DNA of 64,000 bases from Mytilinidion resinicola (lineage: Eukaryota; Ascomycota; Dothideomycetes; Mytilinidiales; Mytilinidiaceae): NCBI RefSeq assembly GCF_010093595.1, contig NW_022985455.1, positions 619,053-683,052 on the forward strand, read 5' to 3'. The translations under genes and the position numbers were made by a program. Positions 9,970-21,177 of this stretch are shown here, in pieces. A model generated the notes under the pieces. The model worked only from the letters and a program-made list of their open reading frames with translations, did not search any database and was not told the DNA's origin. Each line of letters starts with the position of its first letter. The first letter of the stretch is position 1.

Positions 9970-10979
9970 TTATTGGCCATTTACAACAGTTTTGGTGGTA
10001 ACACCGTTCATAGGCTCGTCGGAGTAGGTCTTCGCGTTGTAGGCCTTCTTGCCCTCGGGGGTGGCTTTGATGGTGGCGGCACCAGGGTTCCAGTTGGCGG
10101 GGCAGACCTGGAATCACATCAGTAAAGGTATGCAGAACGGTTGGTGGTATGTTGCGATACGTACCTCGCCGTACTTTTCAGTGAACTGGAAGGCGTCAAT
10201 GAGGCGGAGTGTCTCGTCTACGGAGCGGCCGACTGGGAGGTCGTTGATGGTGATCTGTGATGCATATTAGCTCCTGATCTAATTCCAATGGCTGACCCAT
10301 TTCCAACGCTTGTCCAATACAGCTCTATATTGTAAAGAATAGCACCCAACATACCTGCCTCACAATGCCCTTCGGATCGATCAAGAACAGCCCTCTGAGC
10401 GCAATCCCTTCGTCCTCAATCAGCACGCCGTACGCCTTGCTGAGCTTGTGGTTCTTGTCGCTTAGCAGCGGGATGTTGACCTTGCCCAGGCCGCCGTCCT
10501 TGCGGCTGGCATTGGCCCACGCCAGTAAGCTGTATTCGGAGTCGGTAGACGCGAAGGCGACGGCAGCGCCGCGGGCAGAAAATTCAGCGGCGCGGTCGCT
10601 GAACGCAATGATCTCAGTGGGGCACACAAAGGTCCAGGCCATGGGGACGAAGCCGAGGACGAGCCATTGGGAGGTGGAGGTGTAGGCGGTCAGGCTGAGG
10701 TCTGTGGGATAGTGGTTAGTTTAGCACATGAAAGTTGGATGCTCTTGTTCGAATTGCGAAGACGAAGGGGTATTATTGGGACAGTATGAAGTGCATATGA
10801 AGCGAATGGAGCAGTTGGAATGGTGTGCTGGACGAAGGAGGGGCCGTGGTGCTGAAGCTAGCTACGGGAGTGAGAACTCTAGAAGCGTTCCACCCACCTT
10901 CGAACGTGCCATCGACAACGGCTGTGCACTGGAAGTGCGGTGCAGGCTTCTGAACCCGCGCAATCTCAGACGAGGCCAT
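9970..10979 (-). CDS. Typical 2-Cys peroxiredoxin (thioredoxin peroxidase)
   Basis: Four exons: 10979-10898, 10701-10355, 10254-10165 and 10107-9970. Phases agree and give 218 residues. The protein reduces hydrogen and organic peroxides, with electrons from thioredoxin, in the cytosol (no targeting signal seen). The N-terminus [17 protein letters not shown] is the usual Prx opening. The peroxidatic cysteine is Cys54 in TFVCPTEI and the resolving cysteine is Cys175 in EVCPANW, followed by a KPTPEG-like segment ([10 protein letters not shown]), as in the Tsa1/AhpC group. Length (family about 190-220) and both cysteines are intact. The next gene upstream (coatomer gamma) lies about 1 kb away on the same strand. 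Confidence 0.93.
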
Positions 10980-11958
10980 TGTGATACAGGATTGAATCTG
11001 CAGCGAATACGAGGCGAAGGTACGAATAGGATCTGCGGTGGAGTAGGAGTTGTGGATGCTTAGTGAGGAAGCTCGTCGGGCACAGGTGTGGTGAAGAAGC
11101 TGAGAGCGGAGTCAGGGCTGGCAATCAGCAGATGTGGAGCAGATATTGTACATGTCTGGGCCTGCCGCTGGAAGGGGCGTGGTCTTGCCGCTGTACGCCT
11201 CAAATGCCCAAGCTCATCAAGCGGCTCTTTCCGACGGCATCACCAGCGTCTGAGCGTCGCGGACATCGGCAGCACCCAGAACGGTGAGCAGTGCAGCGCG
11301 CTGAGTGGTGAATCAGTCTGCGCAAGTGCCGTAAAGTGGGATGGCCAGCACGTCTGACGTCTGCATCGCCGTCCACGCGTGTCGCAGCACTCCAGCGCGG
11401 GCCGCTCATCGGCGAGACGATCCAGACCGCGTGCCTTACTTCAGCATTTGGGGCTTGTTTCACCCAAAGCGGCTCTTCGATGCCGCTGAACGCCGTTGCA
11501 TGCAGGGATAGCTCAGATGCTGTAAACACAGACGCCGGGGATCCCTCGGAGGAGCATCTTGTCAGTCACGGCCTCCATGCAGCCGCTTTATTGGTAGCCA
11601 TTTGTCTGAGATCACGAGACCTCGCGTTCCGAGGAGACGCTTGGGTCTAGCTGCAGCACGAGTAGGCGGGTATTGCTGTCGCCGCGCCGAGAGGGGCAAT
11701 TGCCACATTACTGTCAAGCAAAGACACCACACGTGCAAGCACCGTGTCTATGCCGAGTGGGGTCGCAAGCAAGCAAAAGAACCCACCAGCTTCCCTTTTC
11801 CATTTGCGCTAATTTACCAAACACTCGCCGCCAGCCGTGCAGTGCAGCAGACCACAAGACATTATGCCCTCCGCTAAGCGAGCAGCCGTCTACTCATCCC
11901 ATCCTTCGTGCCTCATCCACATCCACAGCATCTTTTCATCAAAGGCATCCTCCGACCC
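10980..11958. other. Spacer between peroxiredoxin and coatomer gamma
   Basis: About 980 bp lie between two minus-strand genes, covering the peroxiredoxin promoter and the 3' end of coatomer gamma. Open frames on both strands (for example 11200-11529) are of the kind expected from GC-rich sequence and match no family I recognise. Confidence 0.5.
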
Positions 11959-14900
11959 TCAAGCAACACTTCCAACAACCAGCGCCGCTACGCCCTCCTC
12001 CTCAGCCCTGACGTCCATCTTCATCGTCACTCCCGTGCGCGCCGAGAACGCCATCCGGACCGTCGCCGCAACCTTGCCACCTGTAATCGTCTTACCGTAC
12101 AGCTTGAGCGTGTGCGTCGATGGCGAGAGGGCGACATCGGTGCCTTCGAGTGCCTGGAGCGAGAGCGTTTTTGTAAGCTGCTCAACGGCATCTACAAGTA
12201 ATCAGGTTAGCAAGGTGCTCAGAGGTGGATTTATGAAGGTGACTCATACCGGCGATGCTCTTGACGTTGGATAGCTGCAGCGTCTCCGTTGCCTCTTCGC
12301 CAGCGCCAGCCTGCTCCCACACGTTGTCGAAGCTTCCCGCGTACGCTGGCACCAGGTAATCCGCTCCAGTGAGTTCCAGATCCTCAACCTGGTATTCGTC
12401 CTCGTACCCATCGCCATCCTCCGGCTCGCCTGTGCTCGGATCTATCTCCTTGCTGGTGAATCTGAGCGTGTTGGTGAAGGAGGCTGCGATGAACTGTGAC
12501 TCAGTCTCAAGCCGCTTGAACGAAACATATACAGTTCCTGGCTCGTTGGTTACCAGCTTCGGTGCTGGGATGACGAATTCCTCTTCTAGCTGAACATCAC
12601 CGTCGTCCTCGGGCGATGCAAGGATCTGTACGTCTAAGAGGACCGTGTCTGGCAATGTGCTATTGTATGTTAGCACCTATTCAGGGATTGACACTAGGGG
12701 ATCTTACTTCTTGATCTCATATTGCAGCACAATATGGTCTTTGAAGATATGCTTGATGCAGCTTACAACGTATTCCGTCTCCGACTCGGTCAATCTACAC
12801 ATGCGTCAGTATTTCATGGCATAGGTTTTCGCTGTGTACTGACTCTGCTACGGCGCTCGACTTCAACAAACCACCATAAGACGCAAGCTCGGGGATTGTT
12901 TGGAGCTGCTCTGTATACTTCTGTTGCAGTGCCGATGCTGCCTCGATACCAGCTTTCGATGTCGGTTTCGGACCAGCAACTGTGGGTGCTTTGATAGTAG
13001 GCGTGGCATGTGTGAGCTTCTTTGTGCGATCTATCATTTTTGTTAGTCCGTAGCTCGTAAATAGTGTGTTGAAACTGACCTTCGGCGTCGGCTTGCTCTC
13101 GGCTGACGGTAGGAATCTTGGAAATATCGAAAGGTTGCGCAAATGTATCCCGCCCGTCGGCAGTAACATACATAACCAGTTGGTGCTCCAGGGTTGGGAG
13201 AGAGTACATGGAATCCATTCGAATAAAGCGGCCCGCCATTTCATCGTCCTCGTCCATTAGTCGTAGGTTTAGAGCAGCGCGATCTCGCACCTCATCGTCC
13301 ACATCATCAAGACAGCGCGTGAGAAGAACCTTGACAGACTTCTTCAGCTCCGGATCCTTTTGAGCAACACCATACTTTGCGAGGGCCGAAGTTGCTGCCG
13401 CGCGCACGATGGCGTTCTCTAGAACCACACGGTTGTAGATGTATCGGATATACTTCGTTGGATGTGGAGTACTTGGGCCTTCTCGTCCTAGGAGATGTAA
13501 AATCCGGACAGCCAGCTTGGTGAACTCGCAGTCCTCAATGAACTCGCACAGCGTTGCCAACGCGTCCTCTTTGGCCTCAGGCACGAATCGGATCAAATCG
13601 AAGATGGCTTCGACGACAGCCCGCTTGAACTCGTAACCGCCTTCGTCCCGAAGAATGCCACTGAGGAAGGCCAAGAATCCGGACTGCTTGCTAGGAAACT
13701 TCAGACTCAATGTCCGAACCGCCTCAACGATGGTGACCTTGAACTCATCGGTGATTTCCGACATAAATCCGCTAATTTGCTTCATGAGACGGTCTACCGA
13801 TAATTCGTTGCCGGTTTTCAGCAGCGTTGTGATGGCGAAAGTTGCGATAGAACGATTGCTGTTCGTTATGAGGCTTTCGATGTCGGGATTGCATGTTCGC
13901 ACAGCTTCTGGTTTGAAGGAAGCCAGAGTAGACAGGATACGGAGAGCCGCAAACTTCGTCACAGCGCGTGGAGACGTGAGGAAAAGTTGAAGAACATGGA
14001 CGGTCTGAACAAGCTCAGCATCAGTAATATCCCTCATGTCGACAATGGCCTTGGCAGCTTCGAAGTTGACCATCTCGGCCTTGTGTCGCAGGTATCCATC
14101 CAGAACGGTCATCATAGGTTTCCGCAGATTTGAATCGTCTTCTGCCAGCTTTGCTGCAAGTCGGACCAATAGGACGGTAGCGGCGGGCGATTTCACGGCA
14201 CCAGCCGCGGAGTATTGCTGGACCATCTTCACCAAGGACATGCGGTCGCCGGACCGCATCTGGTACAAGAGGCCAATTGCGTGGTATTGGGTCATGTACT
14301 AGTTACGTTAGGTTTTGCTTATAAGGCCCACAGATCTGAGATACATACATTTGATGAGGTTTGAAGGGTAGTATGACTGCTCCCTCCGAAACCCAGGCTG
14401 AAGCCACCCGAAGACTTCGATGACGATGCAGCTTCCTGGGTCTCGCTCTGCCATCTTCGCACCACGTCTCGAGCGACTGGAAGAAGATGGTATGAGGAAA
14501 CTAGAGCGGCCGAAGACACCGAAGGCGTCTTGTCGACGATTGCTGTTTTGATGAGACGTTCAATTGCTGTAGAAATCAGCATTGGCGTTAGCTAGTTATG
14601 AGGATTGGCCAGAATACAAACCTTGAACTGTAGACGCATCGATGACTCTGCATAGGGCGCGAATAGCGTTCGGCCTGAAAACAACGTCTGATCCAACGGC
14701 TGTGTCTTTCATGATGGAACTGTAACATGATGTCAACGCATATTCCTTGATGAATCCCGCCGAAAGCGTTGTCGGACAATCAAAAGAAGGAAGACATTTC
14801 GCGCGAATGTAGTGATGCGACGCGGAATAGAGGCAGAGCGGGTATGAGGAAGTTCTTCGCTTCAATATCGTACCTCGTGACCATTATCACATCGTCGCTG

Positions 14901-15493
14901 GAGGCAGCGAGCTCCTTAATAACCACTTTATCGAAAGTCAGCGATCGTTTCACATTGAGTGGTAGTTTGGCACTCACAGTACACCATTTGTCGTCTGTAG
15001 TCCACATTGTCAGTGAAAGCCTGGTGAATGGGAGACAAGAAGCTTACAGAGATGCATCGCGGTTCTGGAAAAGCTTCGAGATGCCGAAGAAGAGGGTGGT
15101 CGACTCTTGCCTAGCAAAGTTCTCTCCTGTAAATAACAGCAGCGCCAACTTTGTGAGTATCTGTTGCATTCGGTGAGCGATGCTGGTAGGAAGTCGTGGG
15201 AGCGAATGGTCATACGATTCGACATTTTCGTGGACTGCATGAAGCAATTAGCATATAAGAAGGTGCTTGTGAGGAGGTTGAAGTACCTTATGGGACTCGC
15301 ATTGAAGACTCGCGCTTCTTGGAAGACCGACGTCTTGTCCACTACCCAACGTCAGCACCAGCGGCTCAACCAGAATAACAGGTAAGAACCTACCAGCAAC
15401 AATCTGCCCCCCATCCTCATCTTTCCTGTTTGCAGTCTCAGCATCATTCCTGTATTATCCTTTCTCCCATTCCACATACTTGTTGTAGCTCAT
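11959..15493 (-). CDS. SEC21: Coatomer subunit gamma (COPI coat)
   Basis: Thirteen exons: 15493-15480, 15425-15394, 15341-15287, ~15182-15048, 14994-14978, 14925-14874, 14719-14622, 14566-14349, 14298-13080, 13030-12844, 12794-12708, 12659-12250 and 12191-11959. The lengths sum to 2757 nt, 918 residues, the usual family length. The start MSYNKKDEDGG is split by intron 1; without splicing a TAA would follow. The N-terminal trunk is HEAT-like ([50 protein letters not shown]). A short linker leads to the C-terminal appendage ([31 protein letters not shown], in pieces). Gamma-COP is part of the heptameric coatomer that coats Golgi-derived vesicles for retrograde Golgi-to-ER transport and is normally essential. 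Exons of 14 and 17 nt are notable. The upstream promoter is shared with the RhoGAP gene. Confidence 0.95.
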
Positions 15494-16078
15494 GATGGCG
15501 GCGTGAGCCCCAAACGCTCGAGAGGTTCGTCCTGTCGAGCTCGCGGGGCTGGTCGCAGCGTGATCTCGGGTTTCGGGGCGCCCCAGTACCGCTTGGATAA
15601 CGAATTACTCGACGTGTGGCAGGCTACCCGTGCCGTGGCCCCGAGTAGAGGAATTGTGGGAGCGAGGGCGGGGAGTAAACGTGGCTTCACAGCGGGAGAG
15701 CGGTCAACGTCGCCGACGAGCTTCTTCCGCAGAGGCCTCGGTGGTGTCAATTGGGACGGTTCGAACGGCAGCGCAGCAGGGATTTCGGAGGGAGGTTCGG
15801 GGCGGGCGTCGGTCGAGGGTGCTGCTGCGACTTGCGGGAACGATATTGAAGAGAGGTTGGGCTTGGCGCGCCTGCGGTGTTTCTGATATTCCGGCGCCAC
15901 CGTGGCTGGTGAGTGTAGTCACGTGCCGATGACACCTCAGTGGCTGGTGGCGTCACGGTCGTGCCGTTGCTGGATTCCAGACTTGGTCGATCTCGCGAGG
16001 TCCCCGAGCGTCGTGTCCGCTGCGAGTCTCACTCCCCACCGCATAGCTGCAGTCCTCCCCGCCGCCGCACCTGCAACC
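15494..16078. promoter_or_regulatory. Divergent promoter between coatomer gamma and the RhoGAP gene
   Basis: This 585-bp interval separates the start codons of two genes transcribed away from each other. It is GC-rich, so it shows open frames on both strands (15490-15900), which I regard as non-coding. No individual motif is asserted. Confidence 0.55.
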
Positions 16079-18524
16079 ATGGCCGCAAACCCGCCGAGCC
16101 TCCCACCCATCGAAATGGGCGCCGACAGCTTCCGTTCAGACAGTTTCGCCAACCCAGCAACCAACGGCCACGGCAACAGCAACGGCAACGGCAATGGCCA
16201 CGTCGCGGATGGAGCTCCGCCCGCGACAGCAGTCTCACCCTCATCCCCCGTTGCGCCCCCGGTCCTGGCGCCGGAGAAGACTGAACCAGACCCGAGTGTG
16301 CTCAAGGCTGTAGACGAAGTCTTGTTTTCAGATGTAAGGAATCTTTCCGCATTCACTGGAAGCGGGAAACTAATTCACTTAGATTGGAGTGAACACTCTG
16401 CTCAGCCGTCTAAAACAAAGCATCGCAAGCGCCAAAGACTTCGCAGTCTTCTTAAAGCGCCGAGGAGCTCTGGAAGAAGAGCACGCCAACGGACTCAAGA
16501 AACTATGCCGCTCCACGTTCGAGACGATCCGCAAACAGGATGCCCGCCATGGCAGCTATGCTCGCCAGCTGGAAGAGGTCATGAAGGTCAACGAGCGCAT
16601 GGCTGAGAATGGCTCCCAATTTGGCCTTTCCCTCCACCAGATGCACGAGGACCTCACCGAGTTGTCAAATACCATGGAGCGTGGCAGGAAGCAGTGGAAA
16701 CAAACCGGCCTGGCCGCCGAGTCGCGAGTACAAGAGGCGGAGAAGATCATGGAGAAGGCCAAGGCCAAGTATGATTCATTGGCCAACGACTACGACCGGG
16801 TCAAGACTGGCGACGCTGGGGCAGGCAGGAAGTTTGGCATCAAAGGGCCCAAGTCAACAGCGCAACACGAGGAGGATCTGCAGCGAAAGGTCCAAGCAGC
16901 GGATGCAGACTATCTGGCAAAGGTGCAAGCTGCCCAAGCTCAGAGGCAGGAGCTTGTGTCTACTTCTCGGCCGCAGGCTGTGAAGGCAGTGCAGGAGTTG
17001 GTCACCGAGTGCGACTCCGCTCTGACGCTACAGGTTCAGAAGTTCGGTCAGTCTGTATCCCATCTTCTGGATGACTATAGCTAACATGACATAGTTGCTT
17101 TCAACGAGAAGTTGCTGCTGAACAACGGCATGGCTGTCAGCCCTGTCAACATTGGGGAGACTGCGGGCAACCTACCACCAAGTCTACGGGAGATAGTCTT
17201 CAAAATCGACAACGAGAAGGACTTCCACCAGTTTGTCACGAGTCACACTGGGAAAATTCCGGCGAAGCAAGGGGATTACAAATATGTCAAGCATCCGGTA
17301 AGCCAATTCTCCAGGCCTCTATCATCAGCTCTAACTCATACACCAGACTCTCGTCACTCAAACGGCACAGCCGATCCCACCAGCGCAACCCGCGCAGCCG
17401 CGACAGTCTTTGTCAATGCAGACTAACCAACCTCCGCCATCATTCTCTGTTGCTCAGCCAGAGACGCCGGAATCTCCTGAAATGCAACTTGGAATTCATC
17501 AAGCACCGCCGGCTACTCAACCACTCTCCCAGTCGCAGCCGTACAATTCTGGCTACCAGCAACCCCCACCACACCAAGCTTCGCTCTATGACCGAGGGCT
17601 TGCCCAGCAACCTTCTTATGCTCCCTCTTATCCCCAATCTTCCTCGAGCCCGTACGCTTCAGCTCCAGCTGCGGCCCCATCACCATATCAGCAGCCACCT
17701 CAAAACGCTGCAGTGTCTTATGGCAACCTACCTCCTGTGAAGCCTGTATTTGGCATCACCTTGGACGATCTGTTCAGGAGAGACGGCACGCCCGTGCCTA
17801 TGGTAGTATATCAATGTATCCAAGGTGTCGACCTTTTTGGCCTGGATCTTGAAGGCATTTACCGCATACCCGGCACTTCGTCGCACATCACAGCAATGAA
17901 GGCGCTATTCGACAATGGTATAACACTCTCTCATTATTGTGGTTTTGTTCCGCTCCGCGTACTGGTAACAGCCTTGCTGACCTCCACAGATGCATCCAAG
18001 GTGGACTTCCGTAACCCGGAAACCTTCCACCACGATGTTAACAGCGTCGCCGGGCTGCTCAAGCAGTTCTTCCGCGATTTACCTGACCCGCTGTTGACGG
18101 CGGAGCATTACACTGAGTTCATTGACGCCGCTCGTAAGTCATATCCTTCTCACATATTTCTTTACGAGTGAGAGGACTGACCATTTCTAGGGATTGACGA
18201 CGACACGGTCCGCCGAGACTCAATGCACGCCATCATCAACGCACTTCCAGACCCAAACTACGCGACTCTACGAGCGCTCGTTCTGCATCTCAACCGCGTG
18301 AACGAGCACTCCCAGGCAAATCGGATGAGCACAAGCAATCTCGGCATTTGTTTCGCGTAAGTCAGCCCAATATTGCCGGAACCACAGAATGGTTTGCTAA
18401 CCTCACGAATTACAGACCGACGATAATGGGCCAGCACCGGGGCCAGATTGCGGACTCGGGGCTACAGGCTAGAGTCATCGTTACGATTCTGGACAACGTG
18501 TATCAGATCTTTGACGAGGATTAG
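16079..18524 (+). CDS. F-BAR and RhoGAP domain protein (Rgd1/Rga7 type)
   Basis: Seven exons: 16079-16333, 16383-17046, 17095-17297, 17347-17917, 17990-18133, 18191-18356 and 18416-18524; 2112 nt, 703 residues, phases consistent. After a Pro/Gly/Asn-rich leader, residues of about 86-340 form an F-BAR (FCH) module (GVNTLLSRLKQSIASAKDFA, then long coiled-coil helices). A Pro/Gln-rich low-complexity linker follows. The C-terminal RhoGAP domain begins around FGITLDDLF. The arginine finger is in GIYRIPG, and the QANRMSTSNLGICFAPT-type block is present. Such proteins bind curved plasma membrane and stimulate GTP hydrolysis on Rho-family GTPases (Rho3/Rho4 for yeast Rgd1), acting in polarity and septation. 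The exact substrate here is inferred only. Confidence 0.93.
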
Positions 18525-19042
18525 CCTTCACCTAAGTCGATTCGCGAGTTTGGTGGGGTTCTTTTAAGGCGGTGCGCCACAGCTAGCGACGGGCATCGCG
18601 TCTGTGGAGCTGTCGTTGGGTACTGGTCTCTAGCCCTTGGAGTGGCGACGCCGGCATCGCGTCAGCGGGGTCTGAGGCGATTGTATGATTATTCTTGGGC
18701 AGTCTGATATCTTGTGGATTTATTTTCCGGTTCAGCGGGCCGGGTGCAGTGGTACTGGGATGTGGTTGTTAATGGGGAATATATGCTTGTTCATTGGAAT
18801 CTCTGATCTCCGCTTGCTAAGAATTCAACCAAACTCAAACTCTTGATTTTACATCGTCTCTCGTTCTCAGGAGCTCACTCCTAGTGCCACGCTCTCCATC
18901 GACTTCTCATTCATGCATCGCCCACGCCGCAGCACCGCAACTTCCCGACCCGGCCATTTTGTGCGGATGGTGTCCGGCGCGCGTAGAAAGTACCTGTCGT
19001 CTGCCCTTCTGGACCCCTACGCTTCCTTCATCCCCTCATTCC

Positions 19043-19546
19043 TCACCCACACGCCCCACACCCCGTGCTCGCCATCAGCCTCAGATTTTTCCCGTCCCCG
19101 TTCACCCGTGCCATGCTTCCTGACCCTCCTCCTCCGCCTCCGCGCGGTGTCCCAGTCAGGCGCCCGTATGGCGAAGGAGTGTCCCGTACGCCTGACGGGC
19201 GGAGCAGCGTAGATGCGGAGGTGGAACGGCGGTAGGGGGAGCCGAGCGCGGCGGCGTAGGTGTCGGTCTGTTGGGATTAGTGGGTGGTTGAGGGGGGTGG
19301 TGGGGTGATGTGAGAGAAGGCAGAGGCAATGGGAAAGCAGCTCGTAGCAGGAAGTATGAGATAAAGGAGGTCGAGCAGCTGAGAGCAGATTTCGAGAAGA
19401 CGTACAGAGAACAGAGTCGTGAGATAGAGCATCACGAATATAAACGCCGAATCTGCGATTCCGGAGATGCGGGCGCGGAGAGGTTTTGCGGCGATCTCGC
19501 CGTTGGAGACGTAGGCGGGGGCTTGGGGGGTTTTTTCTGTGGTCAT
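19043..19546 (-). CDS. Selenoprotein K/G-like small ER membrane protein (Cys form)
   Basis: Exon 1 is 19546-19406 and exon 2 is 19267-19043, giving 121 residues. The 138-nt intron begins GTACGT and ends CAACAG. The N-terminus has the SelK signature YVSNG followed by a single membrane segment (about residues 28-48, ending TTLFS). The C-terminal half is Gly/Arg/Pro-rich (a GGGGGG run) and ends TGCGACG, matching the SelK tail where animals place selenocysteine next to Gly. Fungi lack selenocysteine and use Cys. Animal SelK is an ER protein linked to ERAD and palmitoylation; a role here is inferred. The gene is too split to be obvious from open frames. It converges with the RhoGAP gene and diverges from the SPOUT gene. 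Confidence 0.82.
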
Positions 19547-19765
19547 GGTTTTCGATTGGTGGGTTGGTTTGGGTTGGGGGAGGTGGAGAGGCTGTTAGAA
19601 GACATGAAGAGTGGAGGATTGCGGCGCGGGAGTGAGATTTGAGGTTGAGGCGAAGTCGCGTTCGTGCCTCGTTCTGCGCGCCGTGCTGAGTCCTGCGCTG
19701 GAGGAGTCTATAATTTCAACGTCAGTCGCGCGTGGTCCGAATCAACAACGTTGGGTGGTATTGAG
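19547..19765. promoter_or_regulatory. Short divergent promoter (SelK-like / SPOUT1-like)
   Basis: Only 219 bp separate the two start codons, so control elements of the two genes must be shared or closely packed. No specific motif is claimed. Confidence 0.5.
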
Positions 19766-21177
19766 ATGGCTACAAACACGAAGGTAAGGCATTCTAATAG
19801 AGCGAGGGGGGCTTGAAAAGGTGCTAACGAGTGTGCAGAAGAGGAAGCGCAATGTCGTCCTTCATCAAGGCGATGCAACCAGTGGAGTTGACACGTCGAA
19901 GCCCACGGCTGTTTTTCAGCCGAAGAAGGGGAGAGAGCATACGTTGAGTATTGCATTGCCGGGAAGTGTAATTAGCAAGTAGGTTCTAATCTACTTCTTT
20001 TATCAAGCTATGTGTTCTCGTTTGTTTCTTGATTCGGAATAGATCATTAGTTTTTCATCCTCAGAAATGTGTCGAATATCTGTTTCTCAATCACTTCATC
20101 GTCTTTTTTCCCTCTCTCAACATTGGACTTTCATCACGGTCATTAATATTCTCCCCCAGCGCCCAAACCTACGAGCTGAAAATCTCCCTTGCTGGCACCA
20201 TTGCCCGCGCCTGTGCTGTCTTCAGCGTCGACGAAGTCATCATTTTCGACGACGGCCAATCTATAATTAAAACGCCTCGCAATCCCGGCCATCCCATCCG
20301 ACCTGACGACGAGCCTTGGCAAGACCCAAACCAGTTCCTCTACCACATCCTTTCTTATCTCGAGACCCCACCGCACCTCCGCAAGTACCTATTCCCCATA
20401 CACCCGAACCTCCGCGGCGCGGGCGCGCTACCCAGCCTCGACATGCCGCACCATTTCAAAGCGGACGAATGGTGTCGCTATCGCGAAGGTGTCGTCGTGC
20501 CCCCAAACACTTCCTCCTCCCTCCACCCAAACGCCAAAAAGGCAAAAGTGGATTCCAGTAAGAAGTCTTCAGCCAGCAGTACCGGCTCGCTGATCGACTG
20601 TGGCTTCCCCTCCCCCGTCAGTATCGCCGACCACATCCCCGCAAACACCCGCGTAACGCTCAAATTCGCTTCCGCGACCTCGCCCGCCTCTTTTCCCACC
20701 CTCCCTGAGCTCTACACCAACCCCTCCGCACTAGGCACAGAGGCCACCTCGCCCGCCGCGCCCCGCGAAGAGGCCGGGTACTTCTGGGGCTACACGACAC
20801 GGCGGTGCGCCTCCCTCTCCGCCGTCTTCACCGAGTGTCCGTTTGAGGGCGGGTACGATATCAGTATCGGGACGTCGGAGCGGGGCGTGGCGCTCTCGGA
20901 GCTGCTGGCACCACCACGCAACGGCAAGGCCGCCGCGCTGCCGGGGGATTATCAACACTTGTTACTGGTCTTTGGCGGTGTTGCAGGGATCGAGGCGGCG
21001 ATTGCGAATGATAAAGAGTTTGCGGAGAGAGGGGTGACAAAGGAGAGGGCTGGGGAGGTGTTTGATCAGTGGGTCAATCTAGTGCCGGGGCAGGGCAGTC
21101 GGACTATTAGAACGGAAGAGGCAGTTTGGCTGGGCTTGATGGGGGTGAGGGGGTTTGTGGAGAGGCGGGAGGAGTAG
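19766..21177 (+). CDS. SPOUT-fold RNA methyltransferase, DUF171/SPOUT1 family
   Basis: Three exons: 19766-19783, 19839-19978 and 20160-21177; 391 residues with consistent phases. The first exon codes only six residues (MATNTK). It is followed by a basic KRKRN stretch, then HTLSIALPGSVISNAQTYEL and ACAVFSVDEVIIFDDG, the diagnostic opening of the SPOUT1 (C9orf114/CENP-32) and yeast YGR283C/YMR310C family. The C-terminal part has LLLVFGGVAGIE, the cofactor-binding knot region, and ends RTEEAVWLGLMGVRGF. These enzymes are S-adenosylmethionine-dependent RNA methyltransferases; the substrate in fungi is not known to me. A Ser/Lys insertion lies near residues 180-200. Confidence 0.88.

Noticed and set aside
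15490..15932. Overlapping open frames on both strands between coatomer gamma and the RhoGAP gene
   Set aside because: They overlap each other, lack motifs, and the interval must contain a divergent promoter; GC richness explains them.
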